Of a stretch of DNA of 64,000 nucleotides, positions 34,501 to 44,400 are shown one piece after another. The DNA comes from Fistularia commersonii (lineage: Eukaryota > Chordata > Actinopteri > Syngnathiformes > Fistulariidae). How positions within the stretch are numbered: the first letter of the stretch is position 1; every line of letters starts with the position of its first letter. The translations under genes were made by a program, and so were the position numbers. The notes under the pieces were generated by a model that was not told the DNA's origin, ran no database searches, and was given only the letters and a program-made list of their open reading frames with translations. The stretch spans positions 9,856,001 through 9,920,000 of the forward strand of contig JBBMNZ010000007.1 of assembly GCA_037954325.1 (NCBI GenBank), in the 5' to 3' direction.

Positions 34501-34933
34501 CACCGCTGCCCAGATTTCTGGCGTCCGTCACGGCCCTCTCCGCCCGGACGAGGCCGCGGCCCAGCCGCTTCAGCCTGCCGTCTAATTAATATTTACAGGC
34601 GGCGAGCGGCGGACGTCGAAGGGAAATCATTAAACATACAGTCCGCTGGCACGGGTCGCCGCGCTCAGACCCCGAGATGCGTCGGGGAGCCAGTAAACTC
34701 AGCACATTAAAATGATCTGTTCTCCATTCGGCTCGCCGGCAGCGGCTCCAGTAATGATCCTGCGTGCCGGCGCTGGACGGGAGGGGATCAATCAGGCGGC
34801 GCTTTAGAACGTCAGCTCGTATCGTCTTTGGGGAGTTTGTTAGCGGTTCACCTCCTCCACACTCCCCCCCCTTTTGTTGAAATGATTATATACGCTGCCT
34901 TCAATCCAAACTCTTGACCTCGGTCCAAATATT
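31561..34933 (+). other. Presumed first intron, no exon recognised
   Basis: It begins GTGAGT and continues with T- and A-rich runs (about 31640-31670, 32000-32014, 32069-32083), C-runs (about 32469-32483, 32919-32930), (CA)n at about 32230-32248 and 32405-32419, (CAG)n at 33158-33179 and a TTTTA-rich tract at about 33058-33092. No internal exon with plausible splice sites and a domain could be seen. Confidence 0.35.
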
Positions 34934-35095
34934 CATTCAGTCATTCATTCATTATCTATACCATTTTTCCTGTTAGTGGCGCCTAGCCCAGCTGTGATTG
35001 GGCGAGAGGCATCCTGGACAACTGGCATATAGAAACACGCAACTCTTCTTTCACACCTTATATAGAGACATATGTCATATAAAGACATACAACTC

Positions 35096-35215
35096 TTGTG
35101 GCGATCTTCTTGTCGCGGCACATGGACTTGAATTTCTTCACTTGAGGACGTTTCACCTCTCATTCCAGAGGCTTCTTCAGTTCTGTCCACAGGACCACCA
35201 GTTCACTCCTTCTTT
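35096..35215 (-). mobile_element. Dispersed fish repeat with hammerhead-like core
   Basis: On the minus strand it reads GAACTGAAGAAGCCTCTGG, then AATGAGAGGTGAAACGTCCTC, then AAATTCAAGTCCATGTGCCG. This word series is widespread in fish genomes. CTG, (G)AATGAG, then GAAACGTC resembles the CUGAUGAG...GAAAC core of hammerhead ribozymes carried by Penelope-like elements, but with an extra base and an A change. Assignment to a Penelope-like element is tentative. Confidence 0.35.
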
Positions 35216-35308
35216 TACACATTATATCGAGACATACAACCATTCACCCTCTCATTCCTATGTAGTATAAAGACCCTATTCACCCTTTCTTTTACACGTC
35301 ATGTAGAG

Positions 35309-36226
35309 CATATGTGTTAAAAGTGGGCCGCAGAGAACGTCTGAAAAAGGTCTGTCTTAAAATTAAATAAGTCAAACTCGTGCATCAGTCATAAACTACA
35401 TTTACTACAATTCATACCAGCATTAGATTATTTATGTATGTATGTACAGGACTGTCTCGGAAAATTAGAATATTGTGAGAGAGTTCTTTATCTTCTGTAA
35501 TGCAATTACAAAACAAAAATGTCATACATTTTGGATTCATTACAAATCAACTGAAATATTGCAAGCCTTTTATTATTTTAATATTGCTGATTATGGCTTA
35601 CATCTTAAGAAAACTCAAAAATCCTATCTAAAAATATTAGAATATCATGAAAAAGTAATTTTTGTTTTTTAATTGCATAAAGAAGATAAAGAACTTTATC
35701 ACAACATTCTAATTTTCTGAGACAGTCCTGTATATGTGTGTAGCAATGACTTTAGGGTTTGTGTATTTATGCAGACATTTGTTTTTTTTAAATTTCACAT
35801 CCATCACACATGTTCTTACCAGCTTTAAGTGTTGGTTGTACTTATTCTGTTATCATGCTCAATTGTGACAAAAAGATTTTGAGCAAAGTTCATGTCATTA
35901 CTCGTCTTGGGTGATAATTTTCTTTTTTTTCCCACTTTGATAGATTGATCATTGATTGATACAGTAGCATGGGTTTCTTAACCTGACAATATGAAATGGA
36001 TTTTTGTTGTAGCAGAGCAACTAGTAAACCATTTTTAACATCTATGCATATGTAAAATTTTGGATTTAAAGTAGTATTTTTTTTTTAATTAACATGAAGG
36101 AGTAGTTACATTTATTTTACATTAGATTACATTTAGGTACAGTTATACTGTTACCGTTACATGTGGCCTTTGAGGTCAACCATTATGCTGATGCAGCCTT
36201 CGATAGAAATTATTTTGACACCCTTG
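35309..36226 (+). mobile_element. hAT element (family A, copy 1), non-autonomous
   Basis: Flanked by a perfect 8-bp duplication ATGTAGAG (35301-35308 and 36227-36234). The ends start CATATGTGTTAAAA and finish TTTTGACACCCTTG. Left (CCGCAGAGAACGTCT) and right (CAACTAGTAAACCA, TAGTTACATTTATTTTACAT) parts match the copy at 43245, establishing one family. The interior carries a Tc1-type MITE, and the rest has no open frame of note. Confidence 0.8.
35447..35730 (+). mobile_element. Tc1/mariner-type MITE
   Basis: 284 bp between TA dinucleotides (35445-35446, 35731-35732), with long terminal inverted repeats beginning CAGGACTGTCTCGGAAAATT at the left and the same with A for G at the right. The TA duplication and the sequence match a very common fish Tc1-derived MITE. 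It lies inside the hAT copy, so it arrived after that element. Confidence 0.85.
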
Positions 36227-36335
36227 ATGTAGAGACATACAACGGAGAGCATGGTGACTCCCTGCAGAAGGCCCCCCGCGGTCGGAATTGAACAAGCGAC
36301 CGTCTTGCCGCTGGGTCATATTCTGGAAACCTCCT

Positions 36336-36654
36336 GAAGACGGTTTAATCTCCTCCTTGAAATTGCACCATTGGCCCGCGGCCCTTTTGCATCAGACACA
36401 TTCCCGCTTCCCTGCTCCGGATCCTCGTCGCCTCCTGAAACGCAACATCCCTGTGCAGACGCTTTGCGCGGTAATCACCAGATGAGGACAGAAAAGATCA
36501 TGCTGCCCCCCGGCATCCCCCCCCCCCCCCCCCCCCCGGGGGGACAACCGGCCTCCTACTGACCATTTCCTGTCTTGACAGCACTGTGGAAATATTTTTA
36601 TTTCCTCTATTTTCGCAAAAAGCCGCACACCGTCTGTGTTACATCAGTGATTAC
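36336..36654. other. Unique sequence with C21G6 run
   Basis: No gene recognised. C-run at 36517-36537 followed directly by six G. Confidence 0.5.
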
Positions 36655-37640
36655 ACCGACATTATGGCGGCTAACTGCCCCTCTGCATGATCGTTTTATT
36701 GATTCAAAGGTAATAACATCATGTGCTAATGTTTTATTTTATTCTATTTTTGCGTTCTCCTATCGCACGGTTGTAAATCTATAGGGTAAAACTTTGAATA
36801 TAAAGAAGGGATAAACTTGAGCCACCCGAAGCTAGGTGGGGGAGAAGTAGCGACGAAGCAAAATCTTGAACTGCTAAAGCTAGCCAACATTCACTGGGTT
36901 CTACCAGTGAAGGTGTAATACAAAGTATATACTTTGAAGAATCGCAAAGTATTCGCAAAGTGCAGTAGTAAGGACATTTGGCAGTTCAGTAAAGTATGCC
37001 ACAGTGGGAAGTACTTTGCAGAGTGGCTAACTGCCCCTCAGCGTGATCTTCCTATTGATTCCCAGGTAATAACATCAGGTGCTAATGTTCTTGTCTTTCA
37101 TTTGTATAGTCCCATTTCGCACGGTTGTAAATCTATAAGGTAAAAATGAATATATGGAATGGCTATACCTGAGCCCCCAGGCCTTCTGTTACTGTTTACA
37201 ATATAGCACAGGAGCTAGGAGCTGAGAGTAGCGACGATACAGCGACGATATAACACTTCAAAATGCTAAAGCTTGTCACTGTAGGCCAAAAGCGTTGAAG
37301 GGACAGAGTTTGAGTCGAAACCTTCAATTTTCTTGGTCTCATTGACATCTAAAAAACTACGACTTTACCATTTGTTGTGTTTTCAGCTAACAAATGATCG
37401 CTAGCATGCTAAGGGACTAAGATGAGGGGATAGATTACACTCGCTAAAGATTTTGCTGTTGTTACTGTTTACAATGCAGCACAGGAGCTCAGAGCGGAGA
37501 AGTAGTGACAGTGCAACACTTCAAAATGCTAAAGCTAGCCTCCTTTCGTTGGGTTCCGCCCGTAAAATAAGGTGATGGACACAGAGCACTGCTACCCTCC
37601 CAAGTAAATAGTTTGAAGTGTACTTCCAAAGTGTTGGAGA
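36655..37640. repeat. Higher-order tandem repeat, left block
   Basis: Recurring modules are: A, CTAACTGCCCCTCTGCATGA then GGTAATAACATCATGTGCTA (36670, 37025); C, AAAATGCTAAAGCTAGCC (about 36870, 37257, 37519); B, TTTGTTGTGTTTTCAGCTAA then GCTAGCATGCTAAGG (37370); D, TTTGAAGTGT with CAAAGTATTCGCAAAGTG (36930, 37610). The same modules return at 39086-40430. Order B-D-A-C gives a period near 550 bp where intact. No coding potential. Confidence 0.75.
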
Positions 37641-37883
37641 AAGGATATTTTTGCAGTTCGGCAGATGAATGTCACTGTTGGATGCACTTTGATGACTATC
37701 GACTGACGATACCCTGATTTACTCTCATATGATACCAATTTCTTTTTAGACTATATACATTTTTTTCAACTGCAAACTGTTGCAGAAGGAAAACTATTCG
37801 CAGTAAACAAACAAACAAACTGATCCCTGAGGTCCTTCATTCCGGTGGAAACATCTCCACACTACGTGTCCTGTAGAAAGGAG

Positions 37884-38189
37884 ATGGCGACGGAGATAGT
37901 GATGGCGACAGCGGCAGTGACGACACCGGGCGCCACATCAGACCGCGCGGCCTAGCGCCAGGACGATCTGGATGGAAGAGGCCTCGGCGCAGCTGTTGCC
38001 TCAGCCCCCGCGAGGGCCACCCGCTCCCCTGCCCACGGCGCAGAATCGGCCTCCAACACAGCTTTCTATGTGCGTGCCAACCTGGGCTTCGGAGGAGCGG
38101 GCGGCAGCGGCGGCGGCAGCAGTGGAATTGTAGATTTTATTTTGGACAGTAAATGCGAAACAGCACTCGCAGTGTCCAAGTCTTTGTAA
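37884..38189 (+). CDS. Unrecognised frame with one in-frame TAG
   Basis: ATG at 37884 (context GGAGATGG) opens MATEIVMATAAVTTPGATSD and meets TAG at 37953-37955. The same frame then stays open for 77 codons to TAA at 38187-38189, including SNTAFYVRANLGFGGAG and GIVDFILDSKCETALAV. Upstream, CCTGTAG at about 37871-37877 is a possible splice acceptor. The GC-rich island contrasts with the AT-rich repeats on both sides. It could be a pseudogene, an exon of an unknown gene (with TAG as stop or sequencing error) or a CpG-rich regulatory element. I recognise no family. Confidence 0.2.
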
Positions 38190-39085
38190 CGCAGATCAAG
38201 TTGCCTCTCTCGCCCGCCCGATGGAAGGGAAGAACGAGGGCGGACCAGGCGTAGCTCATCGGCGGGTCCGGGTCAAGACAACCACACCTGAACCAAACCC
38301 CCATCCATGTGGTGGAGCGCTCACTCCCGCTGCATCCCAATGCTTTGCCGCCGCCGTCAATACGATTGTGCGATATATGACTCACCGTGGAGTGAGTGTG
38401 GGAAAATCGCCCTGAAAGAGGAGTCGGTGGAGGTGGCAGGGGGGGGTGCCTGAGGAAAAGAAAAGAAATCAAATTGAAAACACAACTGGTAATCTGTTTT
38501 CTGTGAGGACGTGTGACGGGAGATGGCGTGAAAGGGAACGGGGAGTTCAGATGAAATGGTGATTTTTACATTTGAGAGGTGAAATGAAGGGGTGGCGGGG
38601 AGCGGGGGGTAGGTTCTTCCCCAACAGAAGGAAATGAACACTTTAGCCGAATCCGGCATTAGCGCCGGGTGTCATCCTTCGCCCTGTGGAGGGCGTTCTG
38701 GACTCAGCGGCACTTTAGCTATCAAACCTTTTACAAGCACTCCTCCATTCCCCAAGTCGCAGCCTAACAAACAGACAGATGTAATAATCCATCCCAAAAT
38801 AACCCCAACCCCCCCCGGAGTTAAAAACAATCCCGATTGACGGCATACGGCGGCGTGAACAATGCAAACCGGCGCCGCGGTGTCCTTGAGCAAGATCCCA
38901 TCACGGCATAGCTGAACCCTCAGATCTGCTCGGCTTTGAATGAAAGCGGCTGCTGAAATTGAAACTCCAGAGTTAGCCCGGAGGCGGCGTGGCTAACTTT
39001 TTTTTTTTTTTTTTTATTCTTTAGCGTAATTAAGTCTTTATTTCTGTGAAACCGTCTCACACTCCCCCCTCTCGGTTTCATTAAT
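38190..39085. other. Unique sequence, no gene recognised
   Basis: GC-rich to about 38480, then mixed; a T-run lies at 38999-39015. Nothing identifiable as coding. Confidence 0.4.
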
Positions 39086-40430
39086 CTGAGAGAAAAATTA
39101 AGACACTGAAGGCCAAAAGCGTCAGAGCGACCGAGTTCGAGTCAAAAATGTTATTTTTATCATTGACGTCAAAACAAGTATCTTGACTTTTTTGTTGTGT
39201 TTTCAGCTATCAAATGAAAGCTAGTGTGCTAAGGGACTAAGATTACATCCATAGCGGATTACATCCACTAAAAGTGTTGCTGTTGTCACTGCTAGGTCAG
39301 ATAACCAGCTAGCATGGAATCTAGTTTGAAGTGTCGCAAAGTATTTGGCCGTTTAGCAGTTTGGCAAATGTATGTCACGGTGGGAAGTACATTGATTAAG
39401 ATCGAGTGGCCAAATGTGATATGATGTTATTCATTTCAAGGTAATGTCATCATGTGCTATTGTGCTAATTTTTTTTTCTTTCATTTGTGTTGTACCATAT
39501 CACACAGTTGTAACTCTATAAGGTAAAACTGAATATACAGAGTGGATATACCTGAGCCCCCATGGCTTCTGTTACTGTTTACAATGTAGCAAGGGGTGAG
39601 AAGTAGCGATGATGCATCACTCCAAAATGCTAAAGCTAGCCACTGAAGCCCAAACGCATTGGACTGACCAAGATCAAGTCAAATTTTCAATTTTATCTTT
39701 TTAATCAACGTCAAATCAACCATCTTACTTAGCCGTTTGTTGTGTTTTCTGCTCACAAATGAAAGCTAGCATGCTAGGGAACTAAGAGGAGGGGATAGAT
39801 TGCCCTCGCTAAAAGTGCATTGCTGTTGCCACCGCTAGATAGCTAGATAAGTTAGGTCAGACAAGCAGCTAGCATTGAATGTTTCACAGTGTCACAAAGT
39901 ATTATAGCACAGGAGCTTGGAGCTAAGACGTTGCTACGATACAACACTCCAAAATGCTAATCCTAGCCTCCTTTCATTATGTTCCACCCGTAAAATAAGG
40001 TGATGGAAACCGAGCACTGCTACCCTCCCAAGTAAGTAGTTTGAAGTGTCACAGTATTTGCAAAGTGTGGTAGAAAGGACGTTTTGCAGATCAGCAAATG
40101 TATGTCACGGTGGGAAGTACATCGATCACGATAGAAAGAGCGGCTAACTATTCCTCTACATGATCTTATTGATTCAACGATAATGGGATCATGTAGTAAT
40201 GTTTTTTTTTTTCTTTCATTTGCGCTGTCCCATATCTGACAACTGTAAAGGCGTAGGGTAAAATTGAATTCTGCTTCTGCTACTGTTTTCGATGTAGCAC
40301 AGGAGCTAAGACGGAGCGACGATGCAACGCTCAGCCCATACAATTAGGTGATGGAAACCGAGCACCGCTAAAAGTGCTGCTGTTGTCACTGCTAGATAAG
40401 CTAGGTCAGACAAACACCTAGCACGGTATG
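39086..40430. repeat. Higher-order tandem repeat, right block
   Basis: The modules of the left block recur as B (39190, 39741), D (39330, 39880, 40025), A (39405, 40140) and C (39633, 39950). B to B is 548 bp and D to D about 550 bp. The final part (40330-40430) is a hybrid of C and B. Divergence between copies is moderate to high. Confidence 0.75.
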
Positions 40431-41040
40431 CTACTGCTACCTCTACATCTACTTTGCTGATGATATACTGCTATTTTGTTGTTGTTATTGTTCTGCATCT
40501 TTGGCTCAGAATTTGCAGCAATCACGATCAATAAGCTACACATTCGGTGATTCTGTTTTCAACACTGCGGCCATTGTCTCTCGTTTCTCGAGGGAGGGGG
40601 TTTAGTTGTTGTCCTGGTTTGCATGACTTGATAAATAAAGCAGCGGAGGGAGACGGTTGGGTTGTGAAGTGGTCAGCCCTACTTTGATTACTTTGGATGG
40701 CTTTACTTGTGTTGCTCCACTTTGCTGGGTCCCCAGTCATCTTTGTGATGCGAGCGGTGAGTTAATGCCCCCCCCACAACACACACACACACATACACAC
40801 AACACTCTGTTTCCTGGCTGCGAGGAGCAGTGTCGAGCTTTGGAAATAGATCACATCAGAAGAGATGCTTGGCTCCCGATGACGGGCGCCGTGTTTATTT
40901 CCTACATGCATGATGAGTGGCGCAGCTCTCGGCGGGGGCCACCGGTTTTTGGCGTCATGCCGCCACCCGTGGTCAATGTGGTGCCTCGTCTCCCCCCCCC
41001 TCCCCCCGAGACAACACATGCTGTGCCACATACTTCAGCT
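40431..41040. other. Unique sequence with (CA)n
   Basis: No gene recognised; (CA)n at about 40779-40803 and C-runs near 40771 and 40993. Confidence 0.4.
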
Positions 41041-41541
41041 ATTTGATATGGGTGATATGCATGCACACAAATATGTGTGTGTGTTTGTTTTTGTTCATCT
41101 GTAAAATTTTCAGCACATAATTGGTTTCATATACTCTTTTGTATACATAGGTAAGTATACATAGTTAAATGTATATGTGTATTTACAAATGCTGTATCTA
41201 TATATATACATCATACATATTTGTGTTTGTATGTATGTATGGGTGTGTATGTGTATATATGAGTATATATGTCATACATATATGTGTATGTATATACATA
41301 TACATATATATATTATATAATATTCAATTAGCAGTGTATCAAATATTTGTTGTCCCCACTGAATATGTGTGTGTGTGGGTGCGCGCGTCCGCATTTATGT
41401 ATATATGCGAGTATGTATGTGTGCATTTACGTCAACATGAATATTGTATTTGTAAAGAAATATTATGAACGTATATGAACACATATCTGCTTCAGTGTGT
41501 ATGAACAGATCCATTGTACACACACACACGCACACACACAT

Positions 41542-41601
<60 letters not shown>

Positions 41602-41640
41602 GGGGACATACAGTATATACATGTATTTTAAAAGTCATTG
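41041..41640. repeat. TG/TA simple-repeat region
   Basis: Interleaved TGTA, TATG and TA tracts, ending in (CA)n at about 41519-41547 and an uninterrupted (TA)24 at 41548-41596. Open frames here encode only Cys/Val/Tyr/Ile repeats. Confidence 0.85.
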
Positions 41641-42375
41641 CATTTGATATTTATTTTCTAGATTCAGCCTCTAATTGGCAAATGAGCACCTGGCTAAAGG
41701 GGGTGGGGACTCTGCATGTAATGAAATATTAAAGTGTAATCCCAGAGAGAGAGAGACACCAAATATCATAACTCAAGGCGCAGACGGCGAGAAGCGCTCA
41801 GGGTCGGCGAGGGCGGGCGGGGGGGGGATTAATTTTTATCTTTTTTTTTTTTAATATCTCAAGCATGGCGTGTAATGCAATAATTCAGACGCGCATTGGA
41901 TTTATCGGACAACTGAGGCGGCGTGGACAAGGGAAAAAGAAAGAAATGTTCAGCCCGCACTGAGAGCACTGACCCCTACGTCCAGTCGGACCTTAGAAAT
42001 CCCATTATCTTAATAAATGAAAGCCGTCCGCCGGCCCGAGGCATCCGGCCGAGCAAGAATCTCTGGGATTCGATGTGTTAGTGCGATAAGTCGCTTCTGG
42101 GCGGCGGGATCGGATCGCTAGCCAGCACGAGGTAGTGCGTCATCGTTTCCGCCGTGGAACGTCCTGTGTGTGCGGATTCTACCTTGAACCCCAGCTTAAT
42201 GGAGAGCGGTAGAGTGGCTACCTCCGCTCCCCTCACCCCTCCAGCTTTCATCAGGCGCTCCTGCCACCGCTGCCCCCTGCCCCGGAAAGCATCCGCCGCC
42301 GGGATGCTGCACTCCCTCACAAGCAAGCCGCTCTCAGGCCGACGATGGCGACGAAACCCGTGAACGCCTCTTTAT
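41641..42375. other. Unique sequence, nothing recognised
   Basis: Contains a G-run at about 41819-41827 and a T-run at about 41841-41852. No gene recognised. Confidence 0.4.
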
Positions 42376-42530
42376 AGAGTGAACGTATATTTTTTCCAGG
42401 TGATGTTCAAATGAGGGACTGAATAGCGGTGTTGTTGTATACTCTGTGAATGAAAGGGTGATTATGTTTATATGACATGAATGGTTGTGTGTCTCGGCAT
42501 GATGTTTGAATCCCAAGTTGAACGGTTGTT

Positions 42531-43095
42531 TCCCTTAAGATATGAATGGCTTTATATATGAATGTTTTAAGATACAAGACGCCATTCGAGCACCTTTTAT
42601 CCTTGAAATACAAAAAAAAAAAAAAAAATGTCATGATAAAAATACAAGAGTGAGAAAATCAAAATTCACACGGTGCGAGCCAAGTGAGCTCCCGCAACTG
42701 GAATACACTTCATGACACTGCCACGTCTTCTGAATTGGCCAATTTGTCCGGGTAGTTCATACAAAAAACAGATGTCATGCGGCGTTCCTATCTCTTTTGA
42801 GGCATCATTTTATATCTTTGTGCTCATTTTGTGTATTTTTTTAATAATCATCACGGGCCCTAAGAAAGCAAGTGGTGAACCCAGAAAGAAGATGCTTTCT
42901 TTGGAAATTAAACACAAAGTAATAGCGCTTATAGGTTTTTTTATATTAATATCCTTGTTTTGTGAGTTCTGTGGGTGGGGTTGGAACAAAATTTGTTGTC
43001 TGTTATTCTAAATGGGGAAAATTAATTTAAGATATAAAAAAAAAACCAACATATGAGCCCACTTCTGGAATTGATGAAATTCATATCTTAAGGGA
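42531..43095 (+). mobile_element. Pogo/Tigger-like element, internally deleted
   Basis: Terminal inverted repeats TCCCTTAAGATATGAAT (42531-42547) and its reverse complement ending at about 43095. Inside, about 42845-42928 encodes GPKKASGEPRKKMLSLEIKH followed by KVIAL, which resembles the N-terminus of Tigger/CENP-B-type transposases just before the first helix-turn-helix. The frame then runs into unrelated hydrophobic codons, so the gene is truncated. TA duplications could not be confirmed at the edges. Confidence 0.6.
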
Positions 43096-43244
43096 CCGCT
43101 GGATTAGACGTGAATGGTTGATTTCACTCGATATGAAATATGAATGAGCGGATGAATGGTTGTAACCCTCTGGATGATGTGAATAGTTGTTATTCTACTA
43201 TATGAAATGTGAATGAGAGGGTTAATAATTGCACTTCTCTATAT

Positions 43245-43954
43245 CACGTGTCAAACTCAAGGCCTGCAGGCCAAATGTGGCCCGCCATGTCGTTTTATAT
43301 GGACCGCGAGAACGTCTTAAAAGGTCTCATTGACTTAAAATAAATAAGTCTAACACGTGCATTGACAATAAACTAAATTTCTCTCAATTCATGCCGATCA
43401 CAATACCCACGTTGTAACGGCATCCCACCATTAGATCGCAGTGTATCCACATTGTTGATTGGGTTGGAATTGAGAAATGATCCCAAAATGTCCAGGAAGA
43501 GAAACGTTGATGTAGATAGAAGGCTGTTTCAAGAAAGATGGGAATGCAAATATATGTTTGCGTGTCGAGGAGAAAAAGCGGTATGTTTGTTGTGTTGTGA
43601 GGCAATGTCGGTCGTCAAAGAGTACAATCTACATCAGCATTTTGACACCAAAAATGGACAGAAAAACAACAAATAATCCAAGAATTAAAAGCCAAACTAC
43701 AACGGCAGCAGAATGTGTTCACAAAAACTGTATTCAAAAACACTGCAGCACTGAAAGCTAGCTTTGTAACCGAACAACTAGTAAACATCATTTTTTTTAC
43801 ATCTATGCGAACACATATGTAACATTTTAGATTTGAATGAGTAATAAATTCAGTGTTATTTAACATTAAGGCGTAGTTACATTTATTTTACATCACATTT
43901 AGTTACATTATGGCAACCGTTATGCCGATGTGGCAAATAAGTTTGACACCCCTG
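43245..43954 (+). mobile_element. hAT element (family A, copy 2), internally deleted
   Basis: Ends CACGTGTCAAACTC and GTTTGACACCCCTG form an inverted repeat. The 8-bp flanks are CTCTATAT (43237-43244) and ATCTATAT (43955-43962), one mismatch. The right 200 bp matches the hAT at 35309. A transposase N-terminus with a zinc finger remains inside, while the catalytic domain is lost. Confidence 0.85.
43488..43676 (+). pseudogene. hAT transposase N-terminal fragment, BED-type finger
   Basis: The frame MSRKRNVDVDRRLFQERWEC contains FQERW, then CLLCCEAMSVVKEYNLHQH and a following DTKNGQ. The pattern Cys-x2-Cys, about 14 residues, His-x-x-x-Asp/His is that of the degenerate BED/GTF2IRD2-like finger at the start of Charlie-type hAT transposases and their domesticated relatives (ZBED5, GTF2IRD2). 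The second histidine position reads HQHFDT. The frame stops at 43676, with no RNase H-like domain following, so it is a relic of about 62 codons. Confidence 0.65.
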
Positions 43955-43965
43955 ATCTATATGAT

Positions 43966-44215
43966 GCGTGTTCACACACACAAAAAAAAACTCGAACATC
44001 AGTTTGTATCTGCGTGCACTTTATACTTCATACCTCACAGTTTAATGTTAATTCTGTCATGTAACAGTGAACTTTACTGCTAATTTGCTACCTATTTGTA
44101 ATATTAATATTTTGTTAATTTCATGTCACCGTGGGATTGTGAGAAACGTCTTCTCCATTCCTGTATGTCCAGGACATGCAGAGACATTGGCGAGAAAGCT
44201 GACCTTGACTTTGAG
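43966..44215 (+). mobile_element. Non-LTR element 3' end
   Basis: The 3' end reads GACATTGGCGAGAAAGCTGA then CCTTGACTTTGA, close to the CAATAAAGCTGACTTGACTT-type ending of several fish LINEs and preceded by an AT-rich untranslated stretch with GTATGTCCAGGACATGCAG. Only 250 bp remain, inserted in the SINE-like array next to the hAT copy. Confidence 0.4.
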
Positions 44216-44400
44216 AGAGTGAATTAGACGTTAAACATTTTACATGACATATGAGTGACTGCGTGAATGGTTGTTTGTCTCTATATGTGGCCTTGTGATT
44301 GGTCCAGGACGGGCCGGCGTCTTGCTCCATGCCAACTACGATTGGCTCCAGATTGAATTAGCGGTCGAGATTGCAAATGAATGAATAATTTAATCAATAA

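Larger units (their letters stand above)
34934..36335 (-). mobile_element. SINE-like element with nested insertions
   Basis: Plus-strand left edge: the (GAAT)n tail reads ATTCATTCATTC. It is followed by CCAGCTGTGATTGGGCGAGA (tail) and internal units reading ACATACAACCATTCACCC. At the right edge the head reads CGCGGTCGGAATTGAACAAG and GCGACCGTCTTGCCGCTGG (36280-36330). The 36235-36335 segment continues the SINE after the hAT element at 35309-36226. A second repeat (35096-35215) interrupts the unit array. Without insertions the copy would be about 360 bp. Confidence 0.8.
42376..44400 (+). mobile_element. SINE-like array broken by three insertions
   Basis: Units such as GAATGAAAGGGTGATTATG occur at 42400-42530, at 43100-43240 (GAATGAGAGGGTTAATAATT) and at 44215-44290 (GAGTGACTGCGTGAATGG). 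The tail (GTGGCCTTGTGATTGGTCC) and a (GAAT)n end lie at about 44285-44395. Between them sit a pogo/Tigger element, a hAT element and a LINE 3' end. The host SINE sequence alone is roughly 500 bp. Confidence 0.7.
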
